Below, one piece after another: positions 43,078 through 54,200 of a stretch of DNA of 64,000 nucleotides (the stretch's first letter is position 1; each line of letters opens with the position of its first letter). The position numbers were made by a program, and so were the translations under genes. The notes beneath the pieces were generated by a model, which worked only from the letters and a program-made list of their open reading frames with translations, did no database searches and was not told the DNA's origin. The stretch lies in the NCBI RefSeq assembly GCF_040567655.1, contig NZ_JBEXAC010000002.1:124001-188000 (forward strand). Direction: 5' to 3'. This DNA is from Chitinophaga sp. H8. Its GTDB lineage: Bacteria > Bacteroidota > Bacteroidia > Chitinophagales > Chitinophagaceae.

Positions 43078-44562
43078 TTAAAACTGAAAATAGATAGGAA
43101 TCATAGGCTGCGTGGTTTTTACCTGTACCAGCACCCATACAAATGCTACCAGGAAAGCCACATTACCCCACACAGGCATTCTGGCAAGCGTTCTTTCTGC
43201 CAGCAATTCGCTGGTAGGTGGCAGGAAATGCAGTACAAACCCCAGCAACATGAGGCCAAAAACAGCTGTATACCCCTGATACAATTCCTGCCAGATGCCT
43301 GGCTGAAAATCGTAAACAATCTGGTGTATCAATGCCCAGGCATCGTGGAAGGTAGCTGCCTTGAAAAAGATCCAGCAAAAACATACAAAGTGGAAAGTGA
43401 TCAGTATACCCAATACTTTCAGTACGGTCGATTTCCATCCGGTAAACAGGATGCCTTTCTTATGCAGCCAGGTAAGTCTTACTTTATCTACTGCCAGGGC
43501 CAGCCCATGCAGTCCTCCCCAGAAAATAAAATTCCAGCTGGCACCATGCCAGAACCCTCCGATCAGCATGGTTAAGGACAAATTCACATATTGCCGCACC
43601 TTCCCTTTACGATTGCCGCCCAACGGAATATAAATATAATCCCGCAGCCAGGACGACAAGGAAATATGCCAGCGACGCCAGAACTCTGTAATCGAACTGC
43701 TCTGATAAGGAGAGTTAAAATTGGCCGGTATTTTAAAACCTGTCCACCGCGCTATCCCCAACGCCATATCTGAATATCCCGAGAAGTCGCAATAGATCAC
43801 TAATGCATATCCATACACGCCCAATAAACATTCCAGCCCGGTATGCCGGGAGGGGTCATCAAAAATGTACTGTACAAAGTTCTGGTATATAAAATCCGAT
43901 ATGACGATCTTCTTAAACAGCCCGCTAACAATCAGGTACATCCCCTTCCCTATATCTTCCGAATTAAGTACATAAGGTTTGGAAATCTGAGGAATAAAAT
44001 CAGATGCCCTCACAATAGGCCCCATCATTAATTTGGGAAAGAAAGAAAGGAAAAACAAATAGTCCATGAATTCATCTACCGGTTCAATCTCCCCCCGGTA
44101 AACGTCAATGGTGTAGCTCAGATTTTCAAAAGTATAAAAGGAAATACCTATGGGCAGCAATAAATGCAGTGGCCGTATATTCCCATTGGTGAGATCATTG
44201 GTGATACCGATAAAGAAATCAGTATACTTGAAATAAAACAGCAAGCCTACATTAATGACAATACTGAATATCAGCAAGGATTTCCTGACCGATTGCTTCT
44301 CTGCCCGGTGTATCCATCGCGACAGGTTAAAATCTACAATGGCCGCCAGCACAATCAGCAGTACATATTCATTACAGGCTTTGTAAAAAAAGTAAAGGGA
44401 AAAAAGTGTAAACACCCATACCCTGCCCTTCTTAGTATGACTAAATAATAAATAGCATAATAAGAATGCCGCAAAGTAATAAAAGAAGAAAGCACTGTTA
44501 AATAAGATCGGGTCATTCTTGTCGTATACAAGTTCCGATAACAGCTTGTTAAAGTCGAACAT
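43078..44562 (-). CDS. MBOAT-family membrane O-acyltransferase (AlgI-like)
   Basis: This protein has 494 residues and about ten or more helices. Diagnostic blocks are SITEFWRRWHISLSSWLRDYIYIPLGG and GGFWHGASWNFIFWGGLHG, the latter with the invariant His residues. Members such as AlgI and PatA move acetyl groups across the membrane onto exported polysaccharide. It overlaps the SGNH gene upstream by 14 bp and forms a three-gene operon with two SGNH proteins that probably finish the transfer. The acceptor polysaccharide is unknown: no alginate or cellulose genes are nearby. Confidence 0.92.
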   Translation of the reverse strand: MFDFNKLLSELVYDKNDPILFNSAFFFYYFAAFLLCYLLFSHTKKGRVWVFTLFSLYFFYKACNEYVLLIVLAAIVDFNLSRWIHRAEKQSVRKSLLIFSIVINVGLLFYFKYTDFFIGITNDLTNGNIRPLHLLLPIGISFYTFENLSYTIDVYRGEIEPVDEFMDYLFFLSFFPKLMMGPIVRASDFIPQISKPYVLNSEDIGKGMYLIVSGLFKKIVISDFIYQNFVQYIFDDPSRHTGLECLLGVYGYALVIYCDFSGYSDMALGIARWTGFKIPANFNSPYQSSSITEFWRRWHISLSSWLRDYIYIPLGGNRKGKVRQYVNLSLTMLIGGFWHGASWNFIFWGGLHGLALAVDKVRLTWLHKKGILFTGWKSTVLKVLGILITFHFVCFCWIFFKAATFHDAWALIHQIVYDFQPGIWQELYQGYTAVFGLMLLGFVLHFLPPTSELLAERTLARMPVWGNVAFLVAFVWVLVQVKTTQPMIPIYFQF

Positions 44563-45838
44563 CTTCTACAGTTAGGTTTTTCTTTGTTTCCTTTTGATAT
44601 TGTTGATAGGACTGTTGCAAAGCCTCATACAACAGCTTGCCCTGCAACTGGTATCCCCTGGTGTTAAAATGTATACGATCATTGGCCCACCCACTTGCAA
44701 ACTCTCCTGACAAGGCCTTGTTTACAGCATTAAAATCCCAGCATGCCAGTCCGTTTTCCTGCGCATAGCTTTTAATCTGCTGCGTTACGGCTACAATGGT
44801 GGCATTGGGGTAATATGCCGTACGATAATAGGTTTTATATTTTTTGCCCACCTTCTTCCGCTGCGCATGACGGGTTACCCGCATACAATTGGGAGGAGTG
44901 GTCAACAAAATAGCAACTTCCGGATTACGGCTACGCAACAGTTCCACCGTTCTGTCGATTTCTTCTTTAAAGCGGGTGGCATCAAATGCACCATAAGCTT
45001 CATTCGTACCTAATGATATAATGACGAGTTGTGGTTGTAATACTGCCATCTGTGCCGATAAGGTACTGCTCTGTTCATTATAATGCATATACTGTGCACC
45101 ATTGATCCCCACCGCATGATACAAGACTCCCGGATGCCCGTTTTTAAGTACCGCTCCATAGAAGCGGAAAGGCGCAGGCCCTTTACCTTCCCACCTTACC
45201 TGGAATGAACGGGAAGGCTGCGCAAAATCCAGTGTGGCCATCTTTAAAGTAGAAGTAGCTTCGGGAAAGGGGTTACCCGTTATAGTTACAGTAGCATCCG
45301 GTGCAGTAACTGTACAGTTATCTGTTCCGGCATCATACAACAGCTGTGCCTGCAGCACATCATTATCAGATGAATCTTCCGACTTATCCATATAAGCGAG
45401 CGCTGGTGAAGCATAGGAAGAAGTGATTACAATAGCACCCGGGCCCAGTAAATCACTTTTATACCGGTCTACAATACGTGCAGCCTGCCACCTGGTAGCA
45501 CTGTTCCAGCGGTAATCAGCCGGTCCGTTGGTATTACCCAGGTTGTAGGGGAACACCCATCCCCGCCCGGCATTTCCAAAATCCTGTTGCAGGTAAGTGC
45601 CGGTAGTACCCGGGAAAACGCCTGCCTGAACATGCGAATCTCCCAGATGAAGGATGGAAACTACCGTGCTATCTGCCTTGTCCAATTGGCCAAAGAAATG
45701 ATAAAGTGCGGTATCCTGTTGAATGTGATTACGTCCGGGTAGCGCCTTTTGTGCAAAGCTCCCTGTGCTGCTCATCAACAAAATAACTATGCTCCATATG
45801 TACTTTGCCTTATGGTTGTCCCACCTGCCTATATTCAT
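44549..45838 (-). CDS. SGNH/GDSL-family exported hydrolase or acyltransferase (1)
   Basis: This protein has 429 residues. A signal or anchor helix (about 14-29, ending SFAQ) is followed by the SGNH catalytic blocks: LHLGDSHVQ with Ser68, a Gly-rich second block, IISLGTNEAYG (Asn) and NDRIHFNTRGYQ (Asp-His). SGNH proteins beside MBOATs (AlgX/AlgJ, PatB) transfer acetyl to glycans. It overlaps both neighbours (14 and 29 bp), so the three genes are translated together. It is likely the periplasmic acetyltransferase partner of the MBOAT protein. Confidence 0.85.
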   Translation of the reverse strand: MNIGRWDNHKAKYIWSIVILLMSSTGSFAQKALPGRNHIQQDTALYHFFGQLDKADSTVVSILHLGDSHVQAGVFPGTTGTYLQQDFGNAGRGWVFPYNLGNTNGPADYRWNSATRWQAARIVDRYKSDLLGPGAIVITSSYASPALAYMDKSEDSSDNDVLQAQLLYDAGTDNCTVTAPDATVTITGNPFPEATSTLKMATLDFAQPSRSFQVRWEGKGPAPFRFYGAVLKNGHPGVLYHAVGINGAQYMHYNEQSSTLSAQMAVLQPQLVIISLGTNEAYGAFDATRFKEEIDRTVELLRSRNPEVAILLTTPPNCMRVTRHAQRKKVGKKYKTYYRTAYYPNATIVAVTQQIKSYAQENGLACWDFNAVNKALSGEFASGWANDRIHFNTRGYQLQGKLLYEALQQSYQQYQKETKKNLTVEDVRL

Positions 45839-47210
45839 CCATAATTGCTTTATACAGCAGCGCCCCTACTTTAGCTGCACCCTGCCTGTTAAAATGTGTG
45901 TAGTCTTTATTGGCCAGCACAGTATCTCCTTCCACCCAATGTCTCATGGATCCGTCGCCACCCATGGCGGCATACAAATTCCAATAGGCGGTACCGTGTT
46001 GCTCTGCTAATTCATGCTGTACTTTCAGTAATGCCGCTACTCCTGGTGCAGTGACATATTTATCACTTTTTTTATACGCTTTATCTGCAGTGCCAATGAT
46101 CAGAAAAGAAGTAGCTGGTAACACATTCCGCAGGGAATCCATTACTTTTCTCATTGGCCGCTCATACCAGCTATAATCCGTTAACTCAGGACGGAACAAC
46201 ACATTGGCACCGTAATGCAATACTACCAGATCGTACGGATGTTCCTGTTGCATCTGGTGGATCAGGTTGCCGGACAGCTTGCTGAGTTCTACCCCGCTGA
46301 TACCACGGAAAGAATAGTTGTCTACAAATACGCCGTCCTGGCTTTCAAAGCAAACCCCATATAATGGTGAGGTAGCAGTGCCATCATACTGAATGGTAAT
46401 GCCTTTATGAGCAGTATCCTGTTGTAATGCGAGTTTATTTACCGGACCAGCACCTTGTAACGGATAAGGCTTATCATTAATGGTGATGGCATTACTGCCG
46501 TTGGAAGGGCCATATAATACACTCACCTCATCAAAGCGGTCCAGCCGGGGTTTACGCACAGGTGCATATTTTATCCAGCTGTTGCCATCCGGTAAAAAGG
46601 TATGACCGGAAAACCCCAGCAATAAGTTGGCCGGAGGGGAATTTTTATAATGATAATCTTTCCAGTTTCTGGAGAAGGTATGTGCGATGGTAGTTCTGAA
46701 AGAAGATACAACGGAGGCAATGGGCACAAATCCCACACCGGAGCCGCCAAAGAATGTTTGCAGGCTGTCGCGGAGATCAGCAGTAATCAGATCGCCTTCA
46801 ATCATGGAATCACCGAAATAGGCAATGCGCACCTTTTTCCGCTTACCGGATTTTAATTCCTGAAGTGCTAAGAGAAACCGCTGCATACCATCATCGCGGG
46901 TAGCCAGGGTATCTACCGGCAACATATACTCGAGGATTCCCTGGTAAGTCATAAAATCATGTACCTCAGGTGAATGCAGTACTTTGACTTTTACGGAGTC
47001 TTTTCCCCGTACTTCCGTTTTTTGCTCCGTACTGTCTGCAGGGATAATTTCTTCAGGGGCTGCTTTCCGGAAATCGGCCAGCATATCCAATGGGCGGGTA
47101 GTGAAATTGTTAATGGAAAAACTATTGTTAACCAGTGACAATGCAATCAAACAAAGCAAGGTTCCCGTAATAATATAAAGGGGATAAGCGGACTTATTTT
47201 TGCCGGACAT
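45810..47210 (-). CDS. SGNH/GDSL-family membrane-anchored protein (2)
   Basis: This protein has 466 residues. An N-terminal anchor (YIITGTLLCLIALSLV, about 12-27) precedes a ~100-residue linker and an SGNH fold with IAYFGDSMIEG (Ser135), the Gly/Val-rich GGSGVGFVPIASV, VVLHYGANV (Asn) and DYTHFNRQGAAKV (His, with Asp three residues before it). It is first in the O-acylation operon and its 3' end overlaps the next SGNH gene by 29 bp. Having two SGNH proteins recalls AlgX plus AlgJ, but these are not clear orthologues. Confidence 0.82.
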   Translation of the reverse strand: MSGKNKSAYPLYIITGTLLCLIALSLVNNSFSINNFTTRPLDMLADFRKAAPEEIIPADSTEQKTEVRGKDSVKVKVLHSPEVHDFMTYQGILEYMLPVDTLATRDDGMQRFLLALQELKSGKRKKVRIAYFGDSMIEGDLITADLRDSLQTFFGGSGVGFVPIASVVSSFRTTIAHTFSRNWKDYHYKNSPPANLLLGFSGHTFLPDGNSWIKYAPVRKPRLDRFDEVSVLYGPSNGSNAITINDKPYPLQGAGPVNKLALQQDTAHKGITIQYDGTATSPLYGVCFESQDGVFVDNYSFRGISGVELSKLSGNLIHQMQQEHPYDLVVLHYGANVLFRPELTDYSWYERPMRKVMDSLRNVLPATSFLIIGTADKAYKKSDKYVTAPGVAALLKVQHELAEQHGTAYWNLYAAMGGDGSMRHWVEGDTVLANKDYTHFNRQGAAKVGALLYKAIMDEYRQVGQP

Positions 47211-47369
47211 AGTAGAATATCAGTTAAACACAACAACTCTGTTTGCTGCACAACCGCTGACGGCTTCCGGATGGGTTATACCAGTATATCTGTTATCTGG
47301 AACCGGCAGCCGGTGGTTGGCAATGCTTCTTTTCCGTACCGCTATTTATAAATCAGAGATAGGTGAGCC

Positions 47370-47900
47370 CTACGGTTGCTTGGCTACATCTACATCCATT
47401 TTTGTATCCAGCTGGTACAATTTATGACGATTAATAATAGCAGTCACTCTTTTAATCCACACCTGCCCTGCCGAAGAATATCCTCCATGGTTCATGTGTT
47501 TGAGCCATGTGGCAAAATCAGGTTTCCCCTGCACTTTACTGAACCATTTTTTACTGGCCAGCAACCGGGCAAAATGTTTGTAGGAATCCAGGTCTGTAGC
47601 ATACTCCTTGTAACTTGACCGGTAACCTGCTTTACGCTTGGCCAGATTGTTTTTGCCCACAATACCAAAGTGATTGCGCAGCAATTTAGTGTTTTTACTA
47701 TTTCCTGCACCAGATTCCAGCATCGCAACTCCTAATATCACACTGGCAGGGATACCGGTTTCTTCCATGATCTCCTGGGATACCGGCGTATATTTTTTAA
47801 TATAACTCTTGGTAGAATGCTGTGCAGACACAACATTGCTGAGCAATATAAAGATGGCACATAACCATACCCTTCCTTTGAGCTGTTTAAAATATCTCAT
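47370..47900 (-). CDS. Secreted glucosaminidase-domain protein
   Basis: This protein has 176 residues from ATG 47900, which gives a signal peptide (MRYFKQLKGRVWLCAIFILLSNVVSAQ split across residues 1-27). The domain is a FlgJ/endo-beta-N-acetylglucosaminidase type with catalytic Glu62 in GVAMLESGAGNS, followed by LRNHFGIVGKNN and the Tyr-rich YRSSYKEYATDLDSYKHFA. It cuts the glycan strands of peptidoglycan. It is a minimal single-domain enzyme with no SH3 or LysM part. It lies downstream of the O-acylation operon on the opposite side of aspS; both neighbours are on the same strand with gaps over 150 bp. Confidence 0.88.
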   Translation of the reverse strand: MRYFKQLKGRVWLCAIFILLSNVVSAQHSTKSYIKKYTPVSQEIMEETGIPASVILGVAMLESGAGNSKNTKLLRNHFGIVGKNNLAKRKAGYRSSYKEYATDLDSYKHFARLLASKKWFSKVQGKPDFATWLKHMNHGGYSSAGQVWIKRVTAIINRHKLYQLDTKMDVDVAKQP

Positions 47901-48097
47901 AGTAATAGTATTTGTTCGTGGTGTTGTTTGTATTGGTAATTTCAGCATGTTTTGTCTCTCCTCATTTTCGCCAAACGCGAGCTGCGTTGATACAGCAATA
48001 ATAGTTTAAAAAGTTATATAATATATTTGTTTATTATTAATTTCCTATATCCGTTAATATCTTGTTAATATTTCAACCCCCTTATAATTGCACCAAT

Positions 48098-48131
48098 CCC
48101 CTTTGACACCATTTTAATAGCATCAAAGGGG
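48098..48131. terminator. Inverted repeat between glucosaminidase and aspS genes
   Basis: CCCCTTTGA (48098-48106) pairs with TCAAAGGGG (48123-48131) after the aspS stop. It lacks a strong T-run, so terminator function is uncertain. Confidence 0.5.
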
Positions 48132-48179
48132 ACATGATCCATAAAAAAGTACCTGCATATTGCAAATAATGTGCCGGTA

Positions 48180-49928
48180 TTATTTCACAAGCGCAATTTT
48201 CAGTTCATTCAGCTGTATCTGGTCTATTTCTGCAGGCGCATCCAGCATCACATCACGTCCTGAGTTGTTTTTCGGGAACGCGATAAAGTCCCGGATACTT
48301 TCACTGCCACCCAACAGGGCGCATAAACGGTCAAATCCCAGCGCAATACCACCATGCGGAGGAGCCCCATATTCAAAAGCTCCTAAAAGAAAGCCAAACT
48401 TATGCCAGGCCTCTTCTTTGGTCATTCCTAATGCCGCAAACATCTTTTCCTGCAAATCCCTCTGGAAAATACGGATAGACCCTCCGCCTATTTCCGTACC
48501 GTTTAATACTATATCGTAGGCATTTGCCTTAATACTGCCGTATTTTGATAAATCATCCATCCAGCTGATATGCTCCGGCTTGGGAGAGGTGAACGGATGA
48601 TGGCGTGCCACCCAACGGTTTTCATCCTCTACAAATTCAAACAAGGGGAAATCTATTACCCACAACGGCTTAAATTCATCTTTATTGCGCAATCCCAGCC
48701 TTTCCCCCATCTCCAGTCTCAGCTCACTCATCGCTTTCCGGGTCCGCTCTTCCCTGCCAGCCAGCACCAGGATAAGATCTCCGGGTTGTGCCTGACATTG
48801 CTGCGCCCAACCTGCCAGCTTGGTTTCGTCAAAAAACTTATCCACAGAACTCTTCAGCGTACCGTCTGCATTATATTTTACATATATCAGCCCGTTCATG
48901 CCTATCTGCGGACGTTTTACCCATTCTGTCAGCTCATCCAATTGCTTACGGGTATATTCACTGCAACCTTTTGCACAGATGCCTACTACTAATTCCGCCT
49001 CATCAAACACCTTAAAGCCCTGGCCTTTAACCAGTTCGGTCAGATTAGACAACTTCATCTCAAACCTGATATCCGGTTTGTCATTCCCATAATATTCCAT
49101 CGCATCATCCCAGGTCATCCGGGGAAAAGCCTCCTGGAAGGTGATCCCTTTAATTTCCTGGAAAACATGCTTTAACATATCTTCAAATGTTGCCAGAATA
49201 TCCTCCTGGTCTACAAAACTCATCTCACAGTCAATCTGGGTAAATTCCGGCTGGCGATCTGCCCGGAGGTCTTCATCCCGGAAACATTTCACCACCTGGT
49301 AATACCGGTCATAACCACTTACCATCAACAATTGTTTAAATGTTTGCGGAGATTGTGGCAATGCGTAGAACTGGTTCGGGTTCATACGGCTGGGTACCAC
49401 AAAATCACGGGCGCCTTCCGGTGTGGATTTGATCAGAAAGGGGGTTTCAATATCCATAAATCCCCTGGTATCCAGAAAGTTACGGGCCGACCGGTTCACC
49501 CGGTAGCGCAATTCCAAGTTTTGCTTTACCACATTGCGGCGCAAATCCAGGAAACGGTACTTCATCCGCAACTCATCTCCGCCATCCGTATCATCCTGGA
49601 TGGTAAAAGGAGGCGTTTTAGCGCCGTTCAGGATCTTAAACGCCGATACAGCGATCTCTATGCTTCCTGTAGGAATGTTGTTGTTTTTGCTGGACCTTTC
49701 GGCTACCGTACCGCTTACCTGCAATACAAATTCACGGCCCAGGGGCTGTTCATCCAGTTGCGGATTAAGTGCCTCGCCAAAAAGCAGCTGTGTAATGCCA
49801 TACCGGTCACGCAGATCCACAAAAGTGATGCTGCCAAATTTCCTCACTGTTTGTATCCAACCAGCCAATGATACGTGCTGGCCCACCTGTTCCATTCTTA
49901 GTTCACCACAAGTGTGCGTCCTATACAT
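48180..49928 (-). CDS. aspS: Aspartyl-tRNA synthetase
   Basis: This 582-residue class II synthetase of the bacterial type charges tRNA-Asp. The N-terminal OB fold carries [22 protein letters not shown]. Motif 2 has [24 protein letters not shown] and motif 3 has [13 protein letters not shown]. The bacterial GAD insertion lies between (about residues 290-410). The start [11 protein letters not shown] is canonical. A -7-like box (TATCTTTG at 50068-50075, minus) is about 140 bp upstream. No asparagine-specific form is indicated. Confidence 0.97.
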   Translation of the reverse strand: MYRTHTCGELRMEQVGQHVSLAGWIQTVRKFGSITFVDLRDRYGITQLLFGEALNPQLDEQPLGREFVLQVSGTVAERSSKNNNIPTGSIEIAVSAFKILNGAKTPPFTIQDDTDGGDELRMKYRFLDLRRNVVKQNLELRYRVNRSARNFLDTRGFMDIETPFLIKSTPEGARDFVVPSRMNPNQFYALPQSPQTFKQLLMVSGYDRYYQVVKCFRDEDLRADRQPEFTQIDCEMSFVDQEDILATFEDMLKHVFQEIKGITFQEAFPRMTWDDAMEYYGNDKPDIRFEMKLSNLTELVKGQGFKVFDEAELVVGICAKGCSEYTRKQLDELTEWVKRPQIGMNGLIYVKYNADGTLKSSVDKFFDETKLAGWAQQCQAQPGDLILVLAGREERTRKAMSELRLEMGERLGLRNKDEFKPLWVIDFPLFEFVEDENRWVARHHPFTSPKPEHISWMDDLSKYGSIKANAYDIVLNGTEIGGGSIRIFQRDLQEKMFAALGMTKEEAWHKFGFLLGAFEYGAPPHGGIALGFDRLCALLGGSESIRDFIAFPKNNSGRDVMLDAPAEIDQIQLNELKIALVK

Positions 49929-50111
49929 ATTGTAGATTTATAAATTGGTCAATAGTTTGCTGATTGCTGGGCCTGCAAGGCCTTCGGCTTAGATATCAAT
50001 TGATAATCAATTGATTAACTGGCAACAGTTGTCCTGGGGCATGTGCTGATACCGTTCCGCCGGGGTGCAAAGATACATGATGAAGGCCTGATTTTTATCC
50101 CCCGGTTCCCT

Positions 50112-51164
50112 TTATTTAAAATACCGCTTAATATCTACTTCCGGCATCAACGGGCTATGCCCTACCAGGTGCTGCACAAAATGATGTGCCATAAAGGGCG
50201 CCAGTGAGCACCCTTTGGTGCCCAACCCATTGAATATACCAATAGCTGTCTGCTGAGGATGCATCCCTATCATGGGGCGGCGGTCATTTCCGGAAGGCCG
50301 TACTGCTGCCAGCTGATCTAATATCTCATACGGAACCATCAGTAACTGCCGGAGGCTCTCCTCCAGTTTGGCTCCCTGCGCTGCCGTGGGATGATCATCT
50401 GCATAATCCCATACAAAAGACGATCCGGCCCAGAATATTTCCGGCTCCTGGGGCACCAGGGTAATTCCTTTTTTGATGATATCAGCTGTAATTAACCCAG
50501 GTATCTTTACCAACAATACTTCTCCTTTATTGGGCAGGAAAGTCAGCTTTTCAAACCAGGGATTATTGGTGGTAGCCACGCCGTCACAAAAGATAATTTT
50601 ATCAGCTTTCACGCCTTGGTAAGTTACCCCATTATCTGTCACCTCTAAAAGCCGGTAATCCAGCCTTTGCTCCAGTAATGATCTGGTGGCCAGCAGATAC
50701 TGGCGGTAAGCAGGTAGCAGTGTACGCAACTGCAACGTAGCACCTTTTACAATGGCAGCACCATGTGGCTGTTGCAGCCAACCGGCAAACCGGTCTTCCT
50801 GCGGATCTGTTGTATAAGGACTGGGATGCACTCCGGCCGTTTTAGTTTTAAAGGCTTGCTGCATCTGCTCCGAAGGAAATACCATCCAGATATCCCTTTC
50901 CGTAAAAACATCCTCCCCCAGTAAAGCCCCCATCTGGTGATACGTAGCTTTGGCAAACGGATAGATCGTATCATACATCCACGCTGGCTCAAACCGGCGC
51001 CCGGATACAGGATTAATAATTCCCGCTGCCACCCTGGAAGCACTGTTCGCTTTCCCTTCATCCATCACCAGCACTGTTTTACCTGCCTGCTGTAGAAAAA
51101 AACTTAGCATCGTTCCTGCGATCCCCTGCCCTACCAAAAGATAATCTACTTTTCGCTGTTCCAT
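50112..51164 (-). CDS. FAD-dependent oxidoreductase of the D-amino-acid oxidase family
   Basis: This protein has 350 residues. The FAD-binding beta-alpha-beta motif is DYLLVGQGIAGTMLSFFLQQAGKTVLVMDE (about residues 8-37). It is followed by the conserved SRVAAGIINPVSGRR and a C-terminal NGLGTKGCSLAPFMA. The DAO family oxidises C-N bonds of glycine, sarcosine, D-amino acids or modified-nucleoside side chains (MnmC). Bacteroidota carry this short stand-alone form, whose substrate is unknown. It is monocistronic between the A2M terminator and aspS. Confidence 0.85.
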   Translation of the reverse strand: MEQRKVDYLLVGQGIAGTMLSFFLQQAGKTVLVMDEGKANSASRVAAGIINPVSGRRFEPAWMYDTIYPFAKATYHQMGALLGEDVFTERDIWMVFPSEQMQQAFKTKTAGVHPSPYTTDPQEDRFAGWLQQPHGAAIVKGATLQLRTLLPAYRQYLLATRSLLEQRLDYRLLEVTDNGVTYQGVKADKIIFCDGVATTNNPWFEKLTFLPNKGEVLLVKIPGLITADIIKKGITLVPQEPEIFWAGSSFVWDYADDHPTAAQGAKLEESLRQLLMVPYEILDQLAAVRPSGNDRRPMIGMHPQQTAIGIFNGLGTKGCSLAPFMAHHFVQHLVGHSPLMPEVDIKRYFK

Positions 51165-51225
51165 GTACCTCCTTACGTTTTGCTTTACAAATAAACAGGA
51201 ATTCTTACGGTATGCAAACTACCTT

Positions 51226-51268
51226 ATAAAAAACCGGCCCCAAAGCAAGTGATGCATTGAGGCCGGTG
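51226..51268 (-). terminator. Terminator of the alpha-2-macroglobulin gene
   Basis: ACCGGCC (51233-51239) pairs with GGCCGGT (51261-51267), followed on the minus strand by a TTTTTTAT tract. Confidence 0.85.
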
Positions 51269-51293
51269 GCTGATGTTACTGACAGCAAATAAC

Positions 51294-54200
51294 TTATTCT
51301 GTCACCTTCACCCGGATGCCTTCGCTATGGGCACTGAATTCCGGTGCATACATACATTGTACCGTGCTGATGCCATTAGAGAAATTACCCAGATGGGTTA
51401 CGAACAACGTATATTCAAATACGTAAGTACCTTTAGGCAGATAACTGAAGAAGAAATTAGTAGAAGCATCTTTTGTGCTTTCATAATAACTTAATCCATT
51501 CTGCCACTTGCTGGCGCTGATTACATTGGTAGGCTCAAAGCAGGCCGCCCGCATATCCTTCAGATGTACATATTCCATCGGCCTGTCTGATCTTAATACG
51601 ATCTGTACTTTCACCTTATCTCCTACTCTCAGCTGATTACCATCTGTAATTTTTGTCAGTACCGGCCCCTTCTCTGTATTCCTTTCTATGAATAATTGTT
51701 TCTCCAGCACCAATGGTGTTTTGGCAGCGGTGATTTTATCCAGCTGCTCAAAATATTGCCAGTATACTGCGCCCCATGCCGGCTGTCCCTCACTCTTTTT
51801 CATGCTCACTTTTATATCTCCCATTGCTGGCTTCACAGCCTTTGCATCAAAACTTTTCTTGAAATACCCTGTTCCGGCTTCGGCTTTTTCAGTAGTGCTG
51901 CTAATGGTTTCACTGCCTAATGTAATACTCACTTCCGGCTCCGCGGCTAGCCATTGCTGGCTACCTAACAGCATCGCATAACAGGCATCTGCAGTGGCCT
52001 TGGTAGTATGCCAGCTATTGGTTTGTTTATTTTTCAGCAGCCAGGTTTTCAGATCACTCACAGCATCCTTATCATCAGAGAGTGTGTTAAACACTTCAAC
52101 CATCAGCGATTGTATTTCTATAGGCGCCTGATACCAGAAGTAACCGGCAGTATTACTTTTCCAATACATCCCCATTTCCGGTGATTGGATCGCATTTTCT
52201 TTGAGCGACTTTAATATGCCAGCCGATGTGATCTTGTCGCCTGCACGGTACAATGCAAGTGCAATCATCCCCTGCGCATATTTATCCTGCGTTACCCAGT
52301 ATCTCGCAGCCTGCGACATGAAATAGTCGTAGGCGGGTTTTATCTTTTGCGGGATACTCCTGTTTTTAAACAAACTGCGCATATACAGGTAATGAATCTG
52401 TATCTGGCTGATCTGTTGTGCTTTCATATCTACTTTATCCCTGTGCAGCAGATTATAATAATCTTTATCCAGTTGTGTATCCAGGTAAGCCATTGCTTTA
52501 TCCACCATCTCCATATCCACCTCATCTGTAGCGTTCAGCTGCAGCAGACGGCCTACACCTGCCACGATATACTGCGTAATATAGCGGTCTTCCCACATGC
52601 CTGTAAACCAGGGGAAAGCGCCGGAAGGTAATTGTTTATCCTTCAACTGCTGCATAGCTGCTTTGCCTTCACTTTGCATACGTTGCAGGTTAAATAATAA
52701 CGATAACCTTTGCTTTTGCTCCGACTCTTTTTTGGCGGCCATCACCCAGGGGGTTTCCTGCAGTAACACGGACTTCAATTCTTCATTCTTTGCCAGGTTG
52801 CTGATCAGTGCAGCAGTATCTGTTGTTTTCCATTTCTCAAATACCGCTTTAATGCCTGGTGTAACGGCTACGATATGTGCAGCCAGTGTATTGGCATAAA
52901 AGCGGTTAAATACCTGTTCGGCACACTGGTAAGGATACTCCATCAGGTAAGGTAATGCCTGTACGGCATACCATACGGGTTTGCTGGTAAACTCTACGGT
53001 TACCCCATGCTGCCTTAATGTTTGGGAGGTATCACTGTGCAACAGTTTCTCCATTTTAAAAGTATGTGTACCGTCACCCCGTACAGCCAGTGGCATTGTT
53101 TCTGTCACCATCATGGAATTGGTGAGCACCGGCAATGCATTTTCTTCTCCATCGCTGAAGTTACCCGCCTGTGCCACAATACGGTACAACAATGCACTCT
53201 GGAAATCATTAGGTATCTGCAAAGGGAAACTCACGGAAGTGCTCTGTCCTTTCTGTGCGGTAAAATGCTGTACCGGGAACATATTGCGGAACCAGCCATC
53301 TACCGGCTGCATAGTAGCTGCATCCAATAACTCCAGGCGCGCCTGTCCGATCAATGTACTGTCTGCCAGGTTGGTGATCTTGGCACTGAACTCCATGTTA
53401 TCACCTTCCCGCAAAAAGCGGGGAGCATTAGGCAGCACCATCAATGGCTTTTGCGTTACAATACTTGTTTCCGTACTTCCTACAGACATATCTTTAGTAT
53501 GCGCCAGGCTCAGGAATTTCCAACGGGTAAGTGCTTCCGGTACGGTAAACTCAAAAGAGATATTCCCGTCTTTATCGGTACGCAGGTCCGGGAAAAAGAA
53601 TGCCGTTTCCTGGAAGTTTTTACGTGGTGCAATGTTTTCCATAGCTGGTGCTGCTCCGCCTGCCGAACCAGCATCTTTAGCTTCGGCTGTAGCTGCCTGT
53701 GGGGCAGGGGCGGCTACCAATGCTTCATCAGCTATAGTAGTTACAGATCCGGTAATATTTGACTTTTTCTGCACCGCATAACCCACTACCTCTACTTCTT
53801 TCATCCTGTTTTTGTCTGTACCGGCAGGCGCTCTGTTCCCTCTCAGCATAATCCTTACCGGACCGTTGCCTGTCCAGCCAAACCAGTTCAGCGCATCATA
53901 AGAAAAAGGGGTAGCAGTTCTGCTGCTGGCCTTTCCATTATATCTTATCTCTGCATCTGCTGCGTAAAAATTGTTATGCCCCTCCCAGTTACCATTGCCA
54001 TAAAAAGAAGGATATAATCCCTGCAAATTCCAGGAATGAGAACGGAAAGCATCCAGGGAAGCATCATACATTCCTCCCAGCATTTCGGCAGCTACTTTAG
54101 TGCCTTTATATCCTTTGATCTGCAAAGACCATTTCTCTTTTTCTCCGGGCAATAGTTTATCCCGGTGCGCAGCAATTTTAATATCCAGGGTTTTGTTATC

